Below the pieces are notes generated by a model. The model made no database searches. It worked only from the letters and a program-made list of their open reading frames with translations, and was not told the origin of the DNA. This document shows positions 22,364-33,767 of a stretch of DNA of 64,000 nt, piece by piece (position 1 is the first letter of the stretch; every line of letters starts with the position of its first letter). The stretch comes from Craterostigma plantagineum. Taxonomy: Eukaryota > Streptophyta > Magnoliopsida > Lamiales > Linderniaceae. A program made the translations under genes and the position numbers. The stretch is from assembly GCA_027422505.1 (NCBI GenBank), contig JAPQWV010001546.1, positions 18,727 through 82,726 on the forward strand, written 5' to 3'.

Positions 22364-23095
22364 AGGACGGATTTATGGTGCTCCGTAGGACCTATCGTTG
22401 TTCCCGGCCCTTGGTGTTCGGAGGGACTTTCGGCTTGGATGTGGAGATTGAGTTTTACTACCTGATCTCTTCCTTTCCGTCTTTGCCTCTTTGCCCTCGG
22501 CTTGCTCTCCTCTTGTTTTCTCTGCTTGCAAGTTTGAAGTGCATTGTGCTTGTCCTTTAAATCTCGTGCGGTCTCCCCTGGGCTGGCGCTCTGTCTTCAT
22601 CTTTGCTGCGTTGGCTTGTTTGGGATTGCTATGCTGAGTCTTGCGTGTGGAATGGCCCACCATGGCGTGGCGTTCGGCACCGGTCCCCCTCTCCTTGGAA
22701 AAGCAGGAGGTGGCGTGATTACGCTTCACACAGACCAGCATTGCGGACGTTCCCCTTTCCCACCAAAAGCCTATCCCTCATGATACGGCCTTGAGTCTTG
22801 TGCCTTTGGCGCTGTTCTTGGCTCTATGCCTGGCTTCCTTGCTGGTACCCCATCTGGTGCCAGGAACATGTTGATGAAAGTGGATTTTAGACGCCTACGT
22901 AGCATGATCTTGATTGTTTGTCTTGTATTGTCCTTGGCATGGTCTTGTAGGGACCTTGTGGGTTGTCTGGGTTGTCAGGTCTTAGTTGCTGTCTGGTCGG
23001 TAGAACATTACCATTTGGTGCGTCATGAGCGATATCATGCACGCTGCTCTGTAACTCCTGTCTTTTCCTTCTCTATTAGTGACACTTTCCAAAAA
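20951..23095 (+). mobile_element. L1-type LINE, 5'-truncated copy 2
   Basis: Begins within the RT domain at the codons for SEMYISK and ends in AAAAA at 23,091-23,095 after the family tail GTGACACTTTCC. The 3' UTR matches LINE copy 1 closely. A probable target duplication is CCCAAT(A/T)A, left at about 20,944 and right at 23,096. Confidence 0.88.
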
Positions 23096-23819
23096 CCCAA
23101 TTATTGACAGTTTAGTTACTGATTCTGTTGTGACAGAGAGGGGCACCAGTAAGATGAGATACTGCAATATTAAAATTAGTCCACAAGTCTAAGTCTCTAG
23201 TAGGGCGACAAGTATGACTTGCTTGTCGATGGGTCCAATACGGTTGTGCCAACCGTTCACTTGGGAAGGGAGCCCGTGACAATGATACAAGATGAATCAG
23301 GGGATTATCTGTATTTGGACACTGACTCGTAATCGAACGATCACACGCTTGGATTGTCCATGATCGATCGATTGACTGTAGTAGTCTGCGTGAATCTTTG
23401 ACCGAAAGGGTTAACTTGTGGCATGTGTTGAGATCTTGACTTGTCACTAGTTTGCTAGGCCCGTCTTGCCGGTGGCATGTGTCGCGGCGAAATGTGGTTT
23501 TGACGTTTTGATGCGATTGCCGGTTGAACCGCGGAGCGGGATTTACGGTTTCGATTGACTTCGAGGTTAACATCCTATGGCAAGTTTTATGAGCGGGAAT
23601 TTATTCAAGTCACTGGCCAGAGCATATAACTGACTCGCGATAGTCGTAGAGGGCAGTTAGGTATTTTCACCGTCATAACGACATAGAGTCGAGTTCTGTA
23701 AGTTTGACTATGCGTGACTTTCACTCGATCGGGACAAACATAAAGGGTTTATAAGTATGATGAAAATCTACAGTCGGTTGAAGTCACGGGACTATGACAA
23801 AAAGTCCACAAAAACCCCG

Positions 23820-24080
23820 AAAGCGCTAGTCGTGTGCACGGTGCCCGGGCAGCCCGAGCGCGTGGGGCTGCGTGTCGTCGCGCGCGGTGGCAACACATGG
23901 CGGGCTGCGCGCAGCGCACGGCCCGTGCCTGGCTGCGCATGGCGCACAGTGCTGGCCGCGCGCGGACCACAGAGCTGACCACGTGCAGGGCGTGCGGAAC
24001 GCGAGGCACGGGCAACGGGTGGGTGCACGCACGGCGCGAGCAGCCCTCCACCAGGCCCGAAAGGCCTTGTCCAGCCCATC
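23820..24080. other. GC-rich segment inside the copia LTR
   Basis: Roughly 260 bp dominated by GC, with CGCGCG and GCGCA words, in an otherwise AT-rich region. Overlapping open frames on both strands result from the scarcity of AT-rich stop codons. None looks like a protein family. Confidence 0.6.
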
Positions 24081-24315
24081 TTAAGGCCCAAATTATATAG
24101 GGCTAGGCCCGGCCCATTTAAAAGTCCAAATTCGATTTTGGCTCGGAAATGTATTAAATTTGTCATGATGCATGTTATTTGGATAACGTGGTGATTGATT
24201 GGAGATTAGGTTCTATTTTTGCCGGGTGATATTTTAAGGGTGACAACGTCCCCCCCGAGTTATACTTTACAGTTTTTATTAGATAAGGCGGACGTTTTAT
24301 TATGCTAGTGCGGTT

Positions 24316-26797
24316 GAAATGGAGCACCCTGCGCTAACCCAACGAGCGAAAGTGGCATGGCTTAAGGACGGGGACCACGCTTCGGGCTAACAACCGGGTT
24401 TTCTTCCTTGAAAATGAAACGGGGGACACTTTCGAGGGCGATGATCAAGTACGGACGAACTGATCCGATTCTATACGGAACTGCTTGCTCAATCAACCCG
24501 TACGACTCCATATCACCTGATATTATTGCGCCATACTTGGAGCGGAAACTTGGCATGGATGAGGCTAAAGTGATGATTCAACCAATTACGGACGAGGAGA
24601 TCAGGAGAGCTCTATGGGGGATAAAAAATCTCCCGAACCTGATGGGTTCTTGGCTACCTTCTTCAAGCATGCTTGGGCTACGGTTGGGACGGACATTACT
24701 CATGCGATTAAGGAATTTTTCAGAACGGGTTTCTGTTGAGGGAACTTAACTCAACGCTTATCACACTTATCCCCAAGAGTGACAACCCTCGCATGGCCAA
24801 GGATTTCAGACCAGTCTCCTGCTGTAATGTACTCTATAAAACCATCTGTAAGGTCATTGCGAATCGCCTGAAGAGCTGCCTCGGCCGGCTGGTCAATCCG
24901 ACGCAAACGGCCTATCCCTGGTCGGCGTATCTCGGATAACATCCTCCTAGCACAGGAGGTTTGCCAAGGGTACAGCGTGGGATTACCCGAACGGGTAGCT
25001 TTCAAGGTTGATTTAGCGAAAGCGTATGATAGGGTGGAGTGGGACTTCATTCTTGCCACGCTTGAAGCGCTTAATTTCCACCATATCTTCGTGGGCTGGG
25101 TCCGAGCATACCTAACGACGTCGTTCTTCTCATTAATATCAATGGCTGCCCTGAAGGTTTCTTTCAAGGGCGACGCGGTCTTCGGCAGGGGGATCCCATC
25201 ACGCCCTGCCTTACGCTCGTGATGAAAGTCTTGCATGGCATTATTGCCAAGGGGATTCGAGGCAACACCTGCTTTCGTTATCGTTGGAAATGCGAGAGTA
25301 CTATGCTCTTCTTGCTCACCTTCGCAGATGATATCCTTCTTTTCTTGCATGCGGATGTGGACTCGGTGCGGGTTTTCAAAGGCTGCCTGGAGCAATTTTC
25401 TTCGCTCTACGGCTTACATGCTAACCTTCAAAAAAGCGAGATGTTCATTTTCAAAAGAGCCGATCGACTGAAGGGCTCTATTCAGGCCGTGATGGGAGTC
25501 CCACCTGGATCCTTACCTGTTCACTACCTTGGGGTCCCCCTTATCGCATGGAGACTTACGATTGAGAATTGCACCCCACTGCTCCGTAGCATTGATCGAC
25601 GCTTGGGCTCCTCGACTAATCTGTCCCTGTCCTATGCGGGACGGGTTCAACTCATCAAGTCGGTTCTCCTTGGGTTTCATACTTATTGGGCGGGTATCTT
25701 CCTTCTCCCCAAAGGAATTATTAGGAACATTCAGACACAACTTCGGGATTTCTTGTGGAGCCGCTAAAGTTGCTTGGGTCGATATCTGCTTACCAAAGGA
25801 GGAAGGCACTTGGGGTTCAGATCGATCGAATTTGATAATAAGGCTTCTTTAAAATCTGTTGGATGGGGATGGGTCCTCAATTTGGGCCTCTTGGTTCGGC
25901 GGACGCGACTCCACAACAATTCGCTTTGGTCCATCAGGTCTTCACCACGGACTCCTTGGAGTTGGAGGAAACTCTTGAAGCTTTGTGACCATCTTCGTCC
26001 ACTCATCACTTTTGCATTGGGAATGGAGCTACCATATGGATTTGGACTCGTGGCTGCTCAAGGGTCCCATGATTGACCGCTGCCCTCGGGGACCACAAAT
26101 TATGGGCCTTCCTCTCGACTCAAAGCATAGCGAAGTGATCAACGAGGACGGCTGGAAATCGAGCCTTTACTCCCCTCCATTCGGCCTAATGAGGAGGATA
26201 CGATTACGTGGGCAGCGTCTCCGAACGGCCGGTTCTCCACCCGTTCGGCTAGGAATAGTATACGATTACGGCATCCTAAGGTACCATAGTATACCCTATT
26301 TGGTGGCCCACTTGCCATACCAAGACACGAAATCATGCTTTAGCTGGCCATCCGGGACAGATTGGCGACGAGGGACAAAACGTGGGTCGCGGCTAAGGCT
26401 GGAAGTTCTACTTGCCTTCTTTGCGACTCGCAGGAAGTGGAGACCACTAGGCACCTGTTCTTCGAGTGTCCCAATTCCAGATGATGCCTACGAATATACT
26501 CCGCGACAGACTGCGCTTTGGCTGGCCTGTTCGGGACTAGTTTGCCGGTATTCGTTGGGCGGCTCGGCGTTGGCGGGGTACACATTTAGCAAGGTTGGGC
26601 CCCCGGCATGCGTTGGCCTCGTTGGTGTATCACTTATGGATGGAGCGTAATAAGAGATGGCACAGTGGGAGGCAACGCCACTCCTCCGGGATTATTGTTG
26701 ATATCGAGACGTTGCTTTGTCTGCGAATCTCTGCGCTCTCACCAAATATGCGCTTCAAGTCTGCGCTCTACGGCGGGTGCGGCGTATCGCTTGGTAG
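24316..26797 (+). pseudogene. LINE ORF2: reverse transcriptase and zf-RVT, broken
   Basis: The pre-RT segment (24,316-24,735) is followed by the first RT block LITLIPKSDNPRMAKDFRPV (24,754-24,813), VLYKTICKVIANRLK, and a damaged SAY..G..ISDNILLAQE region (24,915-24,960). Next comes FKVDLAKAYDRVEWDF (25,001-25,048), then the catalytic FADDILLF at 25,321-25,344 in the longest frame (25,219-25,767), where FADD is residues 35-38. A YAGRVQLIKSVLLGFHTYW block ends that frame. The zf-RVT portion (about 26,330-26,480) and the MERNKRWHSG segment follow. Several indels separate the blocks, and the QGDPLSP block is garbled near 25,190. Endonuclease and ORF1 are lost. Confidence 0.9.
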
Positions 26798-27000
26798 AAA
26801 GCTGCCCTCTTTCCCTCCGTTTGCTTGGTTCGCGTGTTTGATTGTCCTATGGACTTGGTTTGCGTGTTTGGCTTGATTTTTTCGGTTTGTTCTAATTTGG
26901 TTGTGCGCTGGTAGCATGTTACCGGCTTGCTCAGTGTGACCAGAGCACACTATTTTTGTACGGTTTCCTTTATACCAGTGACCGTTTTCGAAAAAAGAAA
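24316..27000 (+). mobile_element. L1-type LINE, 5'-truncated copy 3 (longest)
   Basis: Starts before the RT domain (HPALTQRAKVAWLKDGD) and ends at an A-rich tail (26,990-27,000) after GTTTCCTTTATACCAGTGACC, the family's 3' signature. The left flank is copia LTR and the right flank is AP2 gene sequence, so the two sides do not match as one target. Either a deletion accompanied insertion, or later rearrangement joined unrelated flanks. Confidence 0.88.
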
Positions 27001-27117
27001 GTATGATAAGTAGCTGGCGATGCACCTTTTATTTTATTTTGATGTTTTTTTAAATTTAAAGTATTTATTATTATTATTATTAATTTAATCATCTGCTCTA
27101 TATGTTGTTAATTGCAG

Positions 27118-27523
27118 GAGCTTGCGATAACGAAGAAGACGCTACGCATACATACGATTTGGCCGCACTTAAATACTGGGGACCCGACACTATCCTCAAT
27201 TTCCGGTTTGTTCTTACACTGTTTTATTAAAATAGTTTTATCCAATTTTGGGAATGATTTTGTTGAGTAGTAGTGCATTCATGTACATTCAATTTGATAA
27301 TTTTTTATTTTTATTCTTAAAAATAAATAATTTTTAGTCATTAATGTCTAGTTAAATGTTGAATACTGAGCAGTTATCAATTATAGGGGCTAAAATGCAG
27401 GTTGAGACCTACACCAAAGACCTTGAAGAGATTCAGATTAACAAAGGAAGAGTATTTAGCTACCCTTCGAAGGCGAATCAGTGGATTTGCAAGAGGAGTT
27501 TCCAAGTATCGTGGTGTCGCAAG
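27118..27523 (+). pseudogene. AP2-domain transcription factor fragment (WRINKLED1/AINTEGUMENTA-like), two exons
   Basis: This is the only host-gene trace in the window. Exon 27,118-27,205 follows TTAATTGCAG and encodes ACDNEEDATHTYDLAALKYW then GPDTILNF, the C-terminal part of a first AP2 repeat, and is followed by GT. Exon 27,401-27,523 follows ATGCAG and encodes VETYTKDLEEIQ, then, after a one-base shift, KEEYLATLRRRISGFARGVS and KYRGVAR before a GT donor. These match the linker and the beginning of the second AP2 repeat in double-AP2 factors, with the WRI1-like 'ETYTK-LEE' form. Two single-base indels (near 27,200 and 27,440) break the frame, and no flanking exons are found. Intact relatives bind promoter DNA in the nucleus. 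Confidence 0.88.
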
Positions 27524-28232
27524 GTATTAATTAATAAGGAAAACATAGTAATCATTAAAAAGTCTAACTTTACAGTTGTCATTACTATCAGAGCTTTTTT
27601 TTCATGCAAATCTTTAGTTGGCCCCACTTAGAAATGGTTCCATTTTTCTCATAGAGGAATGCATGTTTCTTTGAAAATGTATTTCCGTATAAGTCCAACG
27701 ATGGACCGAGTTTGTCTAAACGAACCAATGAGAAAAATGAAGGTCCTAGTCCGGTTCAATTACGAATTTGGAGGCAAATAAGCTATTGTGCCCTTTAAAT
27801 TTACAGTATGAAAAAAATACATCTTCACCCAAACGACTAAGTTTCTTATAGGGCGAGTCTGAATCTGCTATTAGGTGTCCCAACATGTGACAGTTTGCGT
27901 GATAAGCTAAAAGACAGTCATTCTGATGGTACTTATTCTAGTTCTAGATTAAAAAGCAAGTCGTCCAACAACAGTCTCCTTAAAATATTTAGGTGGCACG
28001 ATAGGGAAGAAAAAGTATTAAAAAAATGAGATATCCACAGTTTCCCTCAATGGAGGAACATTGATATGTTTCCTGAATGGAGTTAAGGTACAAAATCTTA
28101 GGCTTGGACTTTGCAACGAATGAGATAAACCCACATTGTGACATGAGTAGTTGTCCCAATACTTGGCCAATGTTGCTTTGTATCTACAACCTCCTATCTA
28201 ATTAATATTCGATCCAGAAAACATGTAGTGAT
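27524..28232. other. Intergenic stretch, nothing recognised
   Basis: AT-rich sequence after the AP2 fragment. I looked for the next AP2 exon (HHHNGRWEARIGR-type) and did not find it. No repeat signature seen. Confidence 0.4.
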
Positions 28233-28689
28233 TGTGGCGACCCTCACTTTCTAATACTAATTAGTGGCGGATTTTCGCAACGTAAGTCGCGGAAGATCCG
28301 TTTAATTAAAAACTTTTCTAAAATAAAATATATTACAATCATACTCGTCTACATCGTCGTTACTATACAAGGGTCGTAGCCCCAAAATGACAAAACGTCA
28401 AAACGTCGCTCCACAGGTCGCATCCATGTACAGCCCGCCCTCAAAAGTCCGTGGAGCACCGCCGTCAGCCCGCCTCAGCCGCGACGCGCATCAGCGTCGG
28501 GCTCGATACCTACAACACGTAAAACCCTGAGCTATTTGCTCAGTAGGTGAAATATGCGTGAAATGCAGCGTGCGCTCGATCCATCCCATACACCTCACAA
28601 CATGCATGCTCGACCTCATCACGACCCATCACATCTCACGACTTCCCGTGACTCAACACTATACATCCTCGGGTATCCCATTCAAGTCG

Positions 28690-29050
28690 CTTTAGAATGG
28701 GAAGGCTTCTCAGGTCTCTCTAGAGTCACCATTTCTCCGAGTTGAGGTTCACGCTCGGTCTGCCCACTCAGGTCTCTTTAGAGTGGTACGTACTAGAACT
28801 TTCCCCTCTATACAAACGCTCGGTCGGCCCACTCAGGTCACTTTAGAGTGGTACGTACTGGAGCGGGAGCAGCCTACTCAGGTCACTTTAGAGCGGCATA
28901 CACCCAAACCACTAACGTCCCACGCTCGGGCGGCCAACTCAGGTCACTTTAGAGTGGCACGCATCCAAGCGCCATCCTATCGCTCGGTCGGCCCACTCAG
29001 GTCACTTTAGAGTGGTACCTACTGGAGCACGGGCAGCCTACTCAGGTCTT
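28690..29050 (-). repeat. Degenerate minisatellite in LTR L4
   Basis: Seven or so copies of a unit built on CACTCAGGTCACTTTAGAGTGG with variable 20-60 bp spacers. The same relative position holds unrelated arrays in the other LTRs. Confidence 0.75.
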
Positions 29051-29345
29051 TAGAGCGGTATTCACCCACCCTCTATCCGACACACGGACCAACACCACTC
29101 ATCGACTTTCCAAACGTTACCGTTCCGCACGGTATTCAATCCCCTCGCACTGAGCTGGTATGCTAGCGCAGTGCAAATAACATATGACGTGCGAAAATAT
29201 TTAAAACATGTCAAACACGTAATTCATGAAATTCACGTAATCATATAATCACATATTCACATAATTCATATAAATCACATATTTTAAACACGTACACATA
29301 TATTCACATAAAAGGGTTACGTGTCGTAGATGAAAAGTTCACTAC

Positions 29346-29398
29346 CTGTCGTTCGTAGATTATTTGCTAACAGTTCGATGATTTTCCTAGTCCCTGTC
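29346..29398 (-). other. Candidate LTR micro-exon, copy L4
   Basis: On the minus strand, acceptor-like TTTTGTACTTAAG precedes and donor-like CGACAG|GTAGTG follows. Length 53 nt. The predicted first intron is 30,517 to 29,399. Confidence 0.55.
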
Positions 29399-29534
29399 CT
29401 TAAGTACAAAATTATAATGTCAGTGTACTATTTAAATTACTTGTACCATCTAAGTACTCAATTTTCTAATTATTAAATATTAGATACAGAACTGTGTGAG
29501 ACAAGTAGTTATGTTTAAAAGAAAGTCGCCAAGT

Positions 29535-30130
29535 TAGGTCAACCCGTGAATTAACTTCTCAATTCGCGAATTCGTCAGTTCGTGAAGCTTGGACAATTCG
29601 TGGCTCATTCAGTTCGCGAATTATGCATCTCGTGAGCATCTAAGGGTTCGTGAAAAGTTAACATATAATTCATCTAAGCTTGCCTCGTTTTGCGAATTCA
29701 TATTTGTACAGCTCACAATTCGTGAAATTCCATTCTATGGATTCGTGAAGTGCATATGTTATATTATTTTTCTATTCCCAAGTGTAAGTCCTATCTAGCT
29801 TATAATATTTCTTATTCAACTGTGCTTCGTGACTTTCCACAATTCCCAAGTTCATTCCAAGTGCTTGTCCATGCATGAAGTCTATGTAGTTTATAATATT
29901 TTTCTATTCCTTGATGAAACCTATGTAGCTTGTAGTATTATTTTATTCATTTAGGTTTTGTGAACTTCCCAACTCAAATTCATGAAGTTCAAGGTATTTC
30001 ACGAATTCACACAATTTCAATTCCCAAATACAATTCGTGAACCTAATTAATCGTGAAACTCATCCTACCAATTTTATAATTCGCCAAATGGACTTAATTC
30101 GTGAAACTCGTGTTCCACAAGCGGTTTGCG
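29535..30130 (-). repeat. Array of TTCGTGAA / TTCGCGAA words in LTR L4
   Basis: Irregularly spaced TTCGTGAA, TTCGCGAA and variants, the same word as in 6,915-7,695 but more decayed (mainly CGTGAA). It lies between the predicted donor at 30,518 and acceptor at 29,399. Confidence 0.7.
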
Positions 30131-30663
30131 AACCTTTAGGGTTCCGAACCTCATCCTTCACAACCCTTAAACAGTTTTAACATTTAAGATTCTTACAAGT
30201 TTCGATCAAGAGCTATCTTTTCTAATAACAGTATGAACGTTATACTATGCTTTTAATTCTTTAATCATTTACTTTATGTATACCTAAGCAACCAATGCTT
30301 TCGATGCTTAAAATTCTCAAAGCTTGCCAATATTTAGATAAGATCACAGCAAAAGAATTATACCTACTAAACTTCCTAAAACGTGATGACAAGGATCCTA
30401 AGTAAAACCCTTGAGAACTAAACCCGTATACCCTTTAATTATCTACAACTCTTTATGCCTAATATAATTAGATCATGTTAGAATATGAATGAAACATAAA
30501 CTTGTAATAAATTATACCTCCTTCCACGTTGAGCTTTGTTGAGTTCTATCCTTTCTCTCCACTTCACACCTTCGATAGTTTCTTAGGGTAATGTTATTAA
30601 TTTCTCTCCTTCCTTATCTCGTCTTTTGCTTGTTACATTAACCAAATGACATCACCTTTTTTA

Positions 30664-30672
30664 CTTTTATAG
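30664..30672 (-). promoter_or_regulatory. TATA box of LTR L4
   Basis: CTATAAAAG on the minus strand, about 150 nt upstream of the donor-like leader end at 30,518. A similar TATAAAATG lies at 50,315-50,324 in LTR L6. Confidence 0.55.
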
Positions 30673-31083
30673 TTCTTATCCTATTTTCATGTAATGATTA
30701 TTATATTATTAGTACATATATTTCCCTCATGGCTAAGTAATCGTATTATAGGTTGGTTCTAAATTCTCATCTTCACATATCGATCCTTATAATATATTAT
30801 GTACCCTTCCTTATATCTACATAATCGAACCCATTTATTTAAATTTTCAGGTCTTAAAATCTGTTCTAACTTCCTATAATTTATTCTAATATATATTTCG
30901 AACTTCTAACTCCTTAATTAATCCTTAACAAGTAAAAATTCATCATAGCATATATTTAATTAAATAAACACATAATATGAAGTTAGGTAAACATATAATA
31001 TTAGTTCATGTAATCACATAATTAGATAAACACATAGTCATGAAATCACATAAACACATAATTTGCACATAGGCTCATATATT

Positions 31084-31721
31084 TGTTGGGAATGGTGGTG
31101 GCCCCCGCGGTGGTCAGTGGGCCCCGCAGCGAAACAGGTCCCGGTTTGGCTCGGTACGACAAAAGGGAGAAGTGGGGACCCACGGGATAAATTTGGTGGG
31201 ACCCGCACGGTAACTACCACGGTAAAAATAAAATTACCGTAATGTAAGAAAGAACACCAGAACTTTAACGTAGAAAACCCTCTGTTAACAAAGAGGAAAA
31301 ACCACTGCCGAGTCGACAAAATCTTCACTATGGTAAAAATTACAACCCTCGGATTTTTACTATCTCACTTTTACCACTCGTGTTTACCTCACACCTCTCT
31401 GTGAATGTGGAACCCTATCAGTTTCTACCTGAACTGATAACCTCACAATTCACTCGAACTACTTCTCTCTATTTAGTAAAACTCGAATGAGCTTGTGATG
31501 ATAATAACTGAAGAATCCTCAGCCTATTTATATATGTCTTCGCTCTTCTGGACCACTCGAAACAGGTGGCCAGGAATGCGCCGCGTCGCCCTTCAATATC
31601 AGCCGTTCATTATTTTATTATATATAAAATAATATTAGAATATAATATTAATAATATTATTTTATTTTTTTCTTTTCAATTTTGATAGGCGTTCTTCTTT
31701 GGCTGGCTAGCTGGACCAACA
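31084..31721 (-). repeat. 3' LTR of the Tnt1-like element
   Basis: 638 bp. On the minus strand it starts TGTTGGTCCAGC after the polypurine tract and ends CCACCATTCCCAACA. Confidence 0.92.
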
Positions 31722-31771
31722 ATTCTCCCCTACAGCCTCATCATTATTTGCGGGGAAGAATTCCTACCGCC

Positions 31772-32790
31772 TCAGCGATAGCCCATGCCGACTTGCCCGG
31801 CGCAGAACTCAGTCTTTTCCTTGGAAATAACCTTCGTCAGAATGTCCGCAACATTCTTGTCTGTGTGGATCTTCTTCAGCTTGAACGCTTTCTCCTCAAT
31901 AGCCAGTCTGAGCCAGTGATAACGAACGTCGATGTGTTTCGTCCTCGAATGATACATAGTATTCTTGCTCAAGTCCAAAGCACTTTGACTATCGCAAAAT
32001 ATTATGTATTCCTCCTGCTGAATTCCCAACTCCTGAAGAAATCTCTTCAACCAGAGCATCTTCTTGTCAGCTTCCGTTGCTGCAACATACTCCGCTTCAG
32101 TAGTTGATAAAGAAACACATTTCTGTAGCCTCGACTGCCATGAGATAGCTCCCCCTGAGAATGTAAATATGTATCCCGACGTCGACTTTCTGCTGTCGAG
32201 ATCACCGGCCATATCAGCATCCGTATAGCTTGTAAGAAAACATTTACCACTTCCAAATGTTAGGCATAATTTGGAAGTTCCTCTCAGGTACCTCATGATC
32301 CACTTCACTGCTTCCCAATGTGACTTCCCGGGATTCGATAGAAATCGACTCACAACGCCAACTGCGTGAGCGATATCTGGCCTTGTACACACCATGGCGT
32401 ACATCAAACTTCCGACCGCCGTTGAATATGGAACATCTGGGACATCTTCTCCGTCTTCATTTGTTGATGGACTGAATTTCTTTCGCAACTGAAAGTGCGC
32501 GGCAAGTGGCGTGCTAACTGGCTTAGCACCCTTCATATTGAACCTCTCTAGAACTCGTTCAATATAGCGCTCCTGAGATAACCACAATTTCCTAGCTTTT
32601 CGTTCTCGAGTAATCTCCATTCCGAGAATCCGCTTTGCCGAACCCAAATCTTTCATGTCAAACGTCTTTGACAAATCTTTCTTCAACCTGCTAATCATCT
32701 CTGCATCTTGTCCGACAATTAGCATATCATCAACATACAGGAGAAGAACGATAAATTTACCGTTAGAGTATCTCCGGACGTAAACACATG
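31772..32790 (-). pseudogene. Tnt1-like pol: RT second half and RNase H
   Basis: An open frame of 317 codons (32,725-31,772) that starts just after the catalytic block. The YVDD block itself lies at about 32,725-32,745 (LLLYVDDMLIVG). It continues through KRILGMEITRERKARKLWLS, a PYSTAVGSLMYAMVCTRPDI block and the RNase H segment with YTDADMAGDLDSRKSTSGY, SLSTTEAEYVAATEADKKML, FCDSQSALDLSKN and HIDVRYHWLR, ending 50 bp from the polypurine tract. This part reads cleanly. The frame is lost upstream at about 32,780, where the MHLCW... frame ends with garbled residues after SLYGLKAPRQ. RT copies the element RNA and RNase H removes the template. Confidence 0.92.
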
Positions 32791-33469
32791 GATCTGCATC
32801 TGTTCTTGAACCCTGTACATGAAATAATCAAATTTCTTGTACATTGCCGTGGAGCTTTTAGACCGTACAAGCTTTTCTTCAGCCGGCAGACCATGTCCTC
32901 TTTACCTCTAACCTCGAACCCTTCGGGTTGCTCCATATATATCTCCTCATCAAGATCACCATGCAAGAATGCGGTCTTCACGTCGAGTTGCTCCAAGTGA
33001 AGATCCATGGTAGCAGCTAGTCCCAGTATGACTCTGATTGAACTCATCTTCACAACCGGTGAAAATATCTCGTCAAAGTCGATCCCCTTCCTCTGAGTGA
33101 AACCTTTGACCACTAATCGAGCCTTGTATCTGACCAGCTTGCCGTCATCCTTCTTCAATTTGTACACCCATTTGTTCTTGAGTGTCTTCTTTCCTTTCGG
33201 CAATCGAACTAACTCGTACGTATCATTCTTTTTCAGAGAATCCATCTCCTCTTGCATGGCCTTTGTCCAACAATCTTTGTCCCTACAAGATTGTACTTCC
33301 TGGAAGCTCTCCGGCTCTCCCTCGTCAGTAATCAAAATGTAATCAGAACTCGGATACCTCGTCGATGGTTGGCGTTCCCTAGTTGACCTTCTTACCTGAG
33401 GTTCAACTGCTTCTTGCACATCTGAAGGCTCCCCCTGCTCATTACCTTCAGTGTGTTCATCTACGACAG

Positions 33470-33528
<59 letters not shown>

Positions 33529-33767
33529 ATGGCTGGCTCTTCTGGTTCGGGTTCTGATAGTTGCATTCCTTCCTCCGTGGCACCATCATATGGAATGCTA
33601 ACTGGTGTATAATCGTCTACACGGCCTTCTGTGGATTTTGTTTCGCCTGAGTCTCCCATGATCTCATCTTCATGGAATACTACGTCGCGACTTCGAACAT
33701 TGTTCTTCTTCTTTGGATCCCAAAGTCTGTAGCCGAACTCCTCTCTCCGTACCCAACAAAGATGCAA
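32763..33767 (-). pseudogene. Tnt1-like pol: integrase end, linker and RT first half
   Basis: A 334-codon frame. It starts in the integrase C-terminal region (FGYRLWDPKKKNNVRSRDVV), passes through an acidic linker with a run of about 20 aspartates encoded by a (TCA)n/(GAT)n microsatellite (33,472-33,528), then QVRRSTRERQPSTRYPSSDY and the RT start MQEEMDSLKKNDTYELVRLP, KNKWVYKLKK and LDVKTAFLHGDLDEEIYMEQ. A frameshift near 32,780, after SLYGLKAPRQ, separates it from the catalytic half. Another near 33,755 separates it from upstream integrase. The Asp run is an expansion of the usual acidic integrase-RT linker. Confidence 0.9.
33472..33528 (-). repeat. (TCA)19 microsatellite encoding poly-aspartate
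   Basis: An uninterrupted trinucleotide run inside the integrase-RT linker of the Tnt1-like pol. On the minus strand it reads GAT repeats, so the frame is kept. Confidence 0.95.

Larger units (their letters stand above)
20735..24315 (+). repeat. Copia LTR related to 10,062-12,439, split by a LINE
   Basis: The start TATGCCCTAGATGCCGTACGAGGACT parallels the other LTR's GTGCCCTCGGAATGCCATACGAGGACT. The second part (23,096 on) parallels it again through TGACTTGC..., GTTGAACGATC-like and GTTTGCTAGGCCCGTC blocks. A LINE interrupts it at 20,951-23,095, with short CCCAAT matches on both sides. The right end is lost at the LINE beginning near 24,316, so no LTR terminus is visible there. Confidence 0.6.

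Noticed and set aside
23749..24166. Several long overlapping open frames on both strands (up to 124 codons)
   Set aside because: They coincide with the GC island, where stop codons are rare. The translations are Arg/Ala/Pro-rich with no domain, and all frames are open at once.
33383..33601. A + strand frame with a run of histidines
   Set aside because: It is the reverse reading of the (GAT)n aspartate run in the Tnt1-like pol, whose frame is supported by homology.
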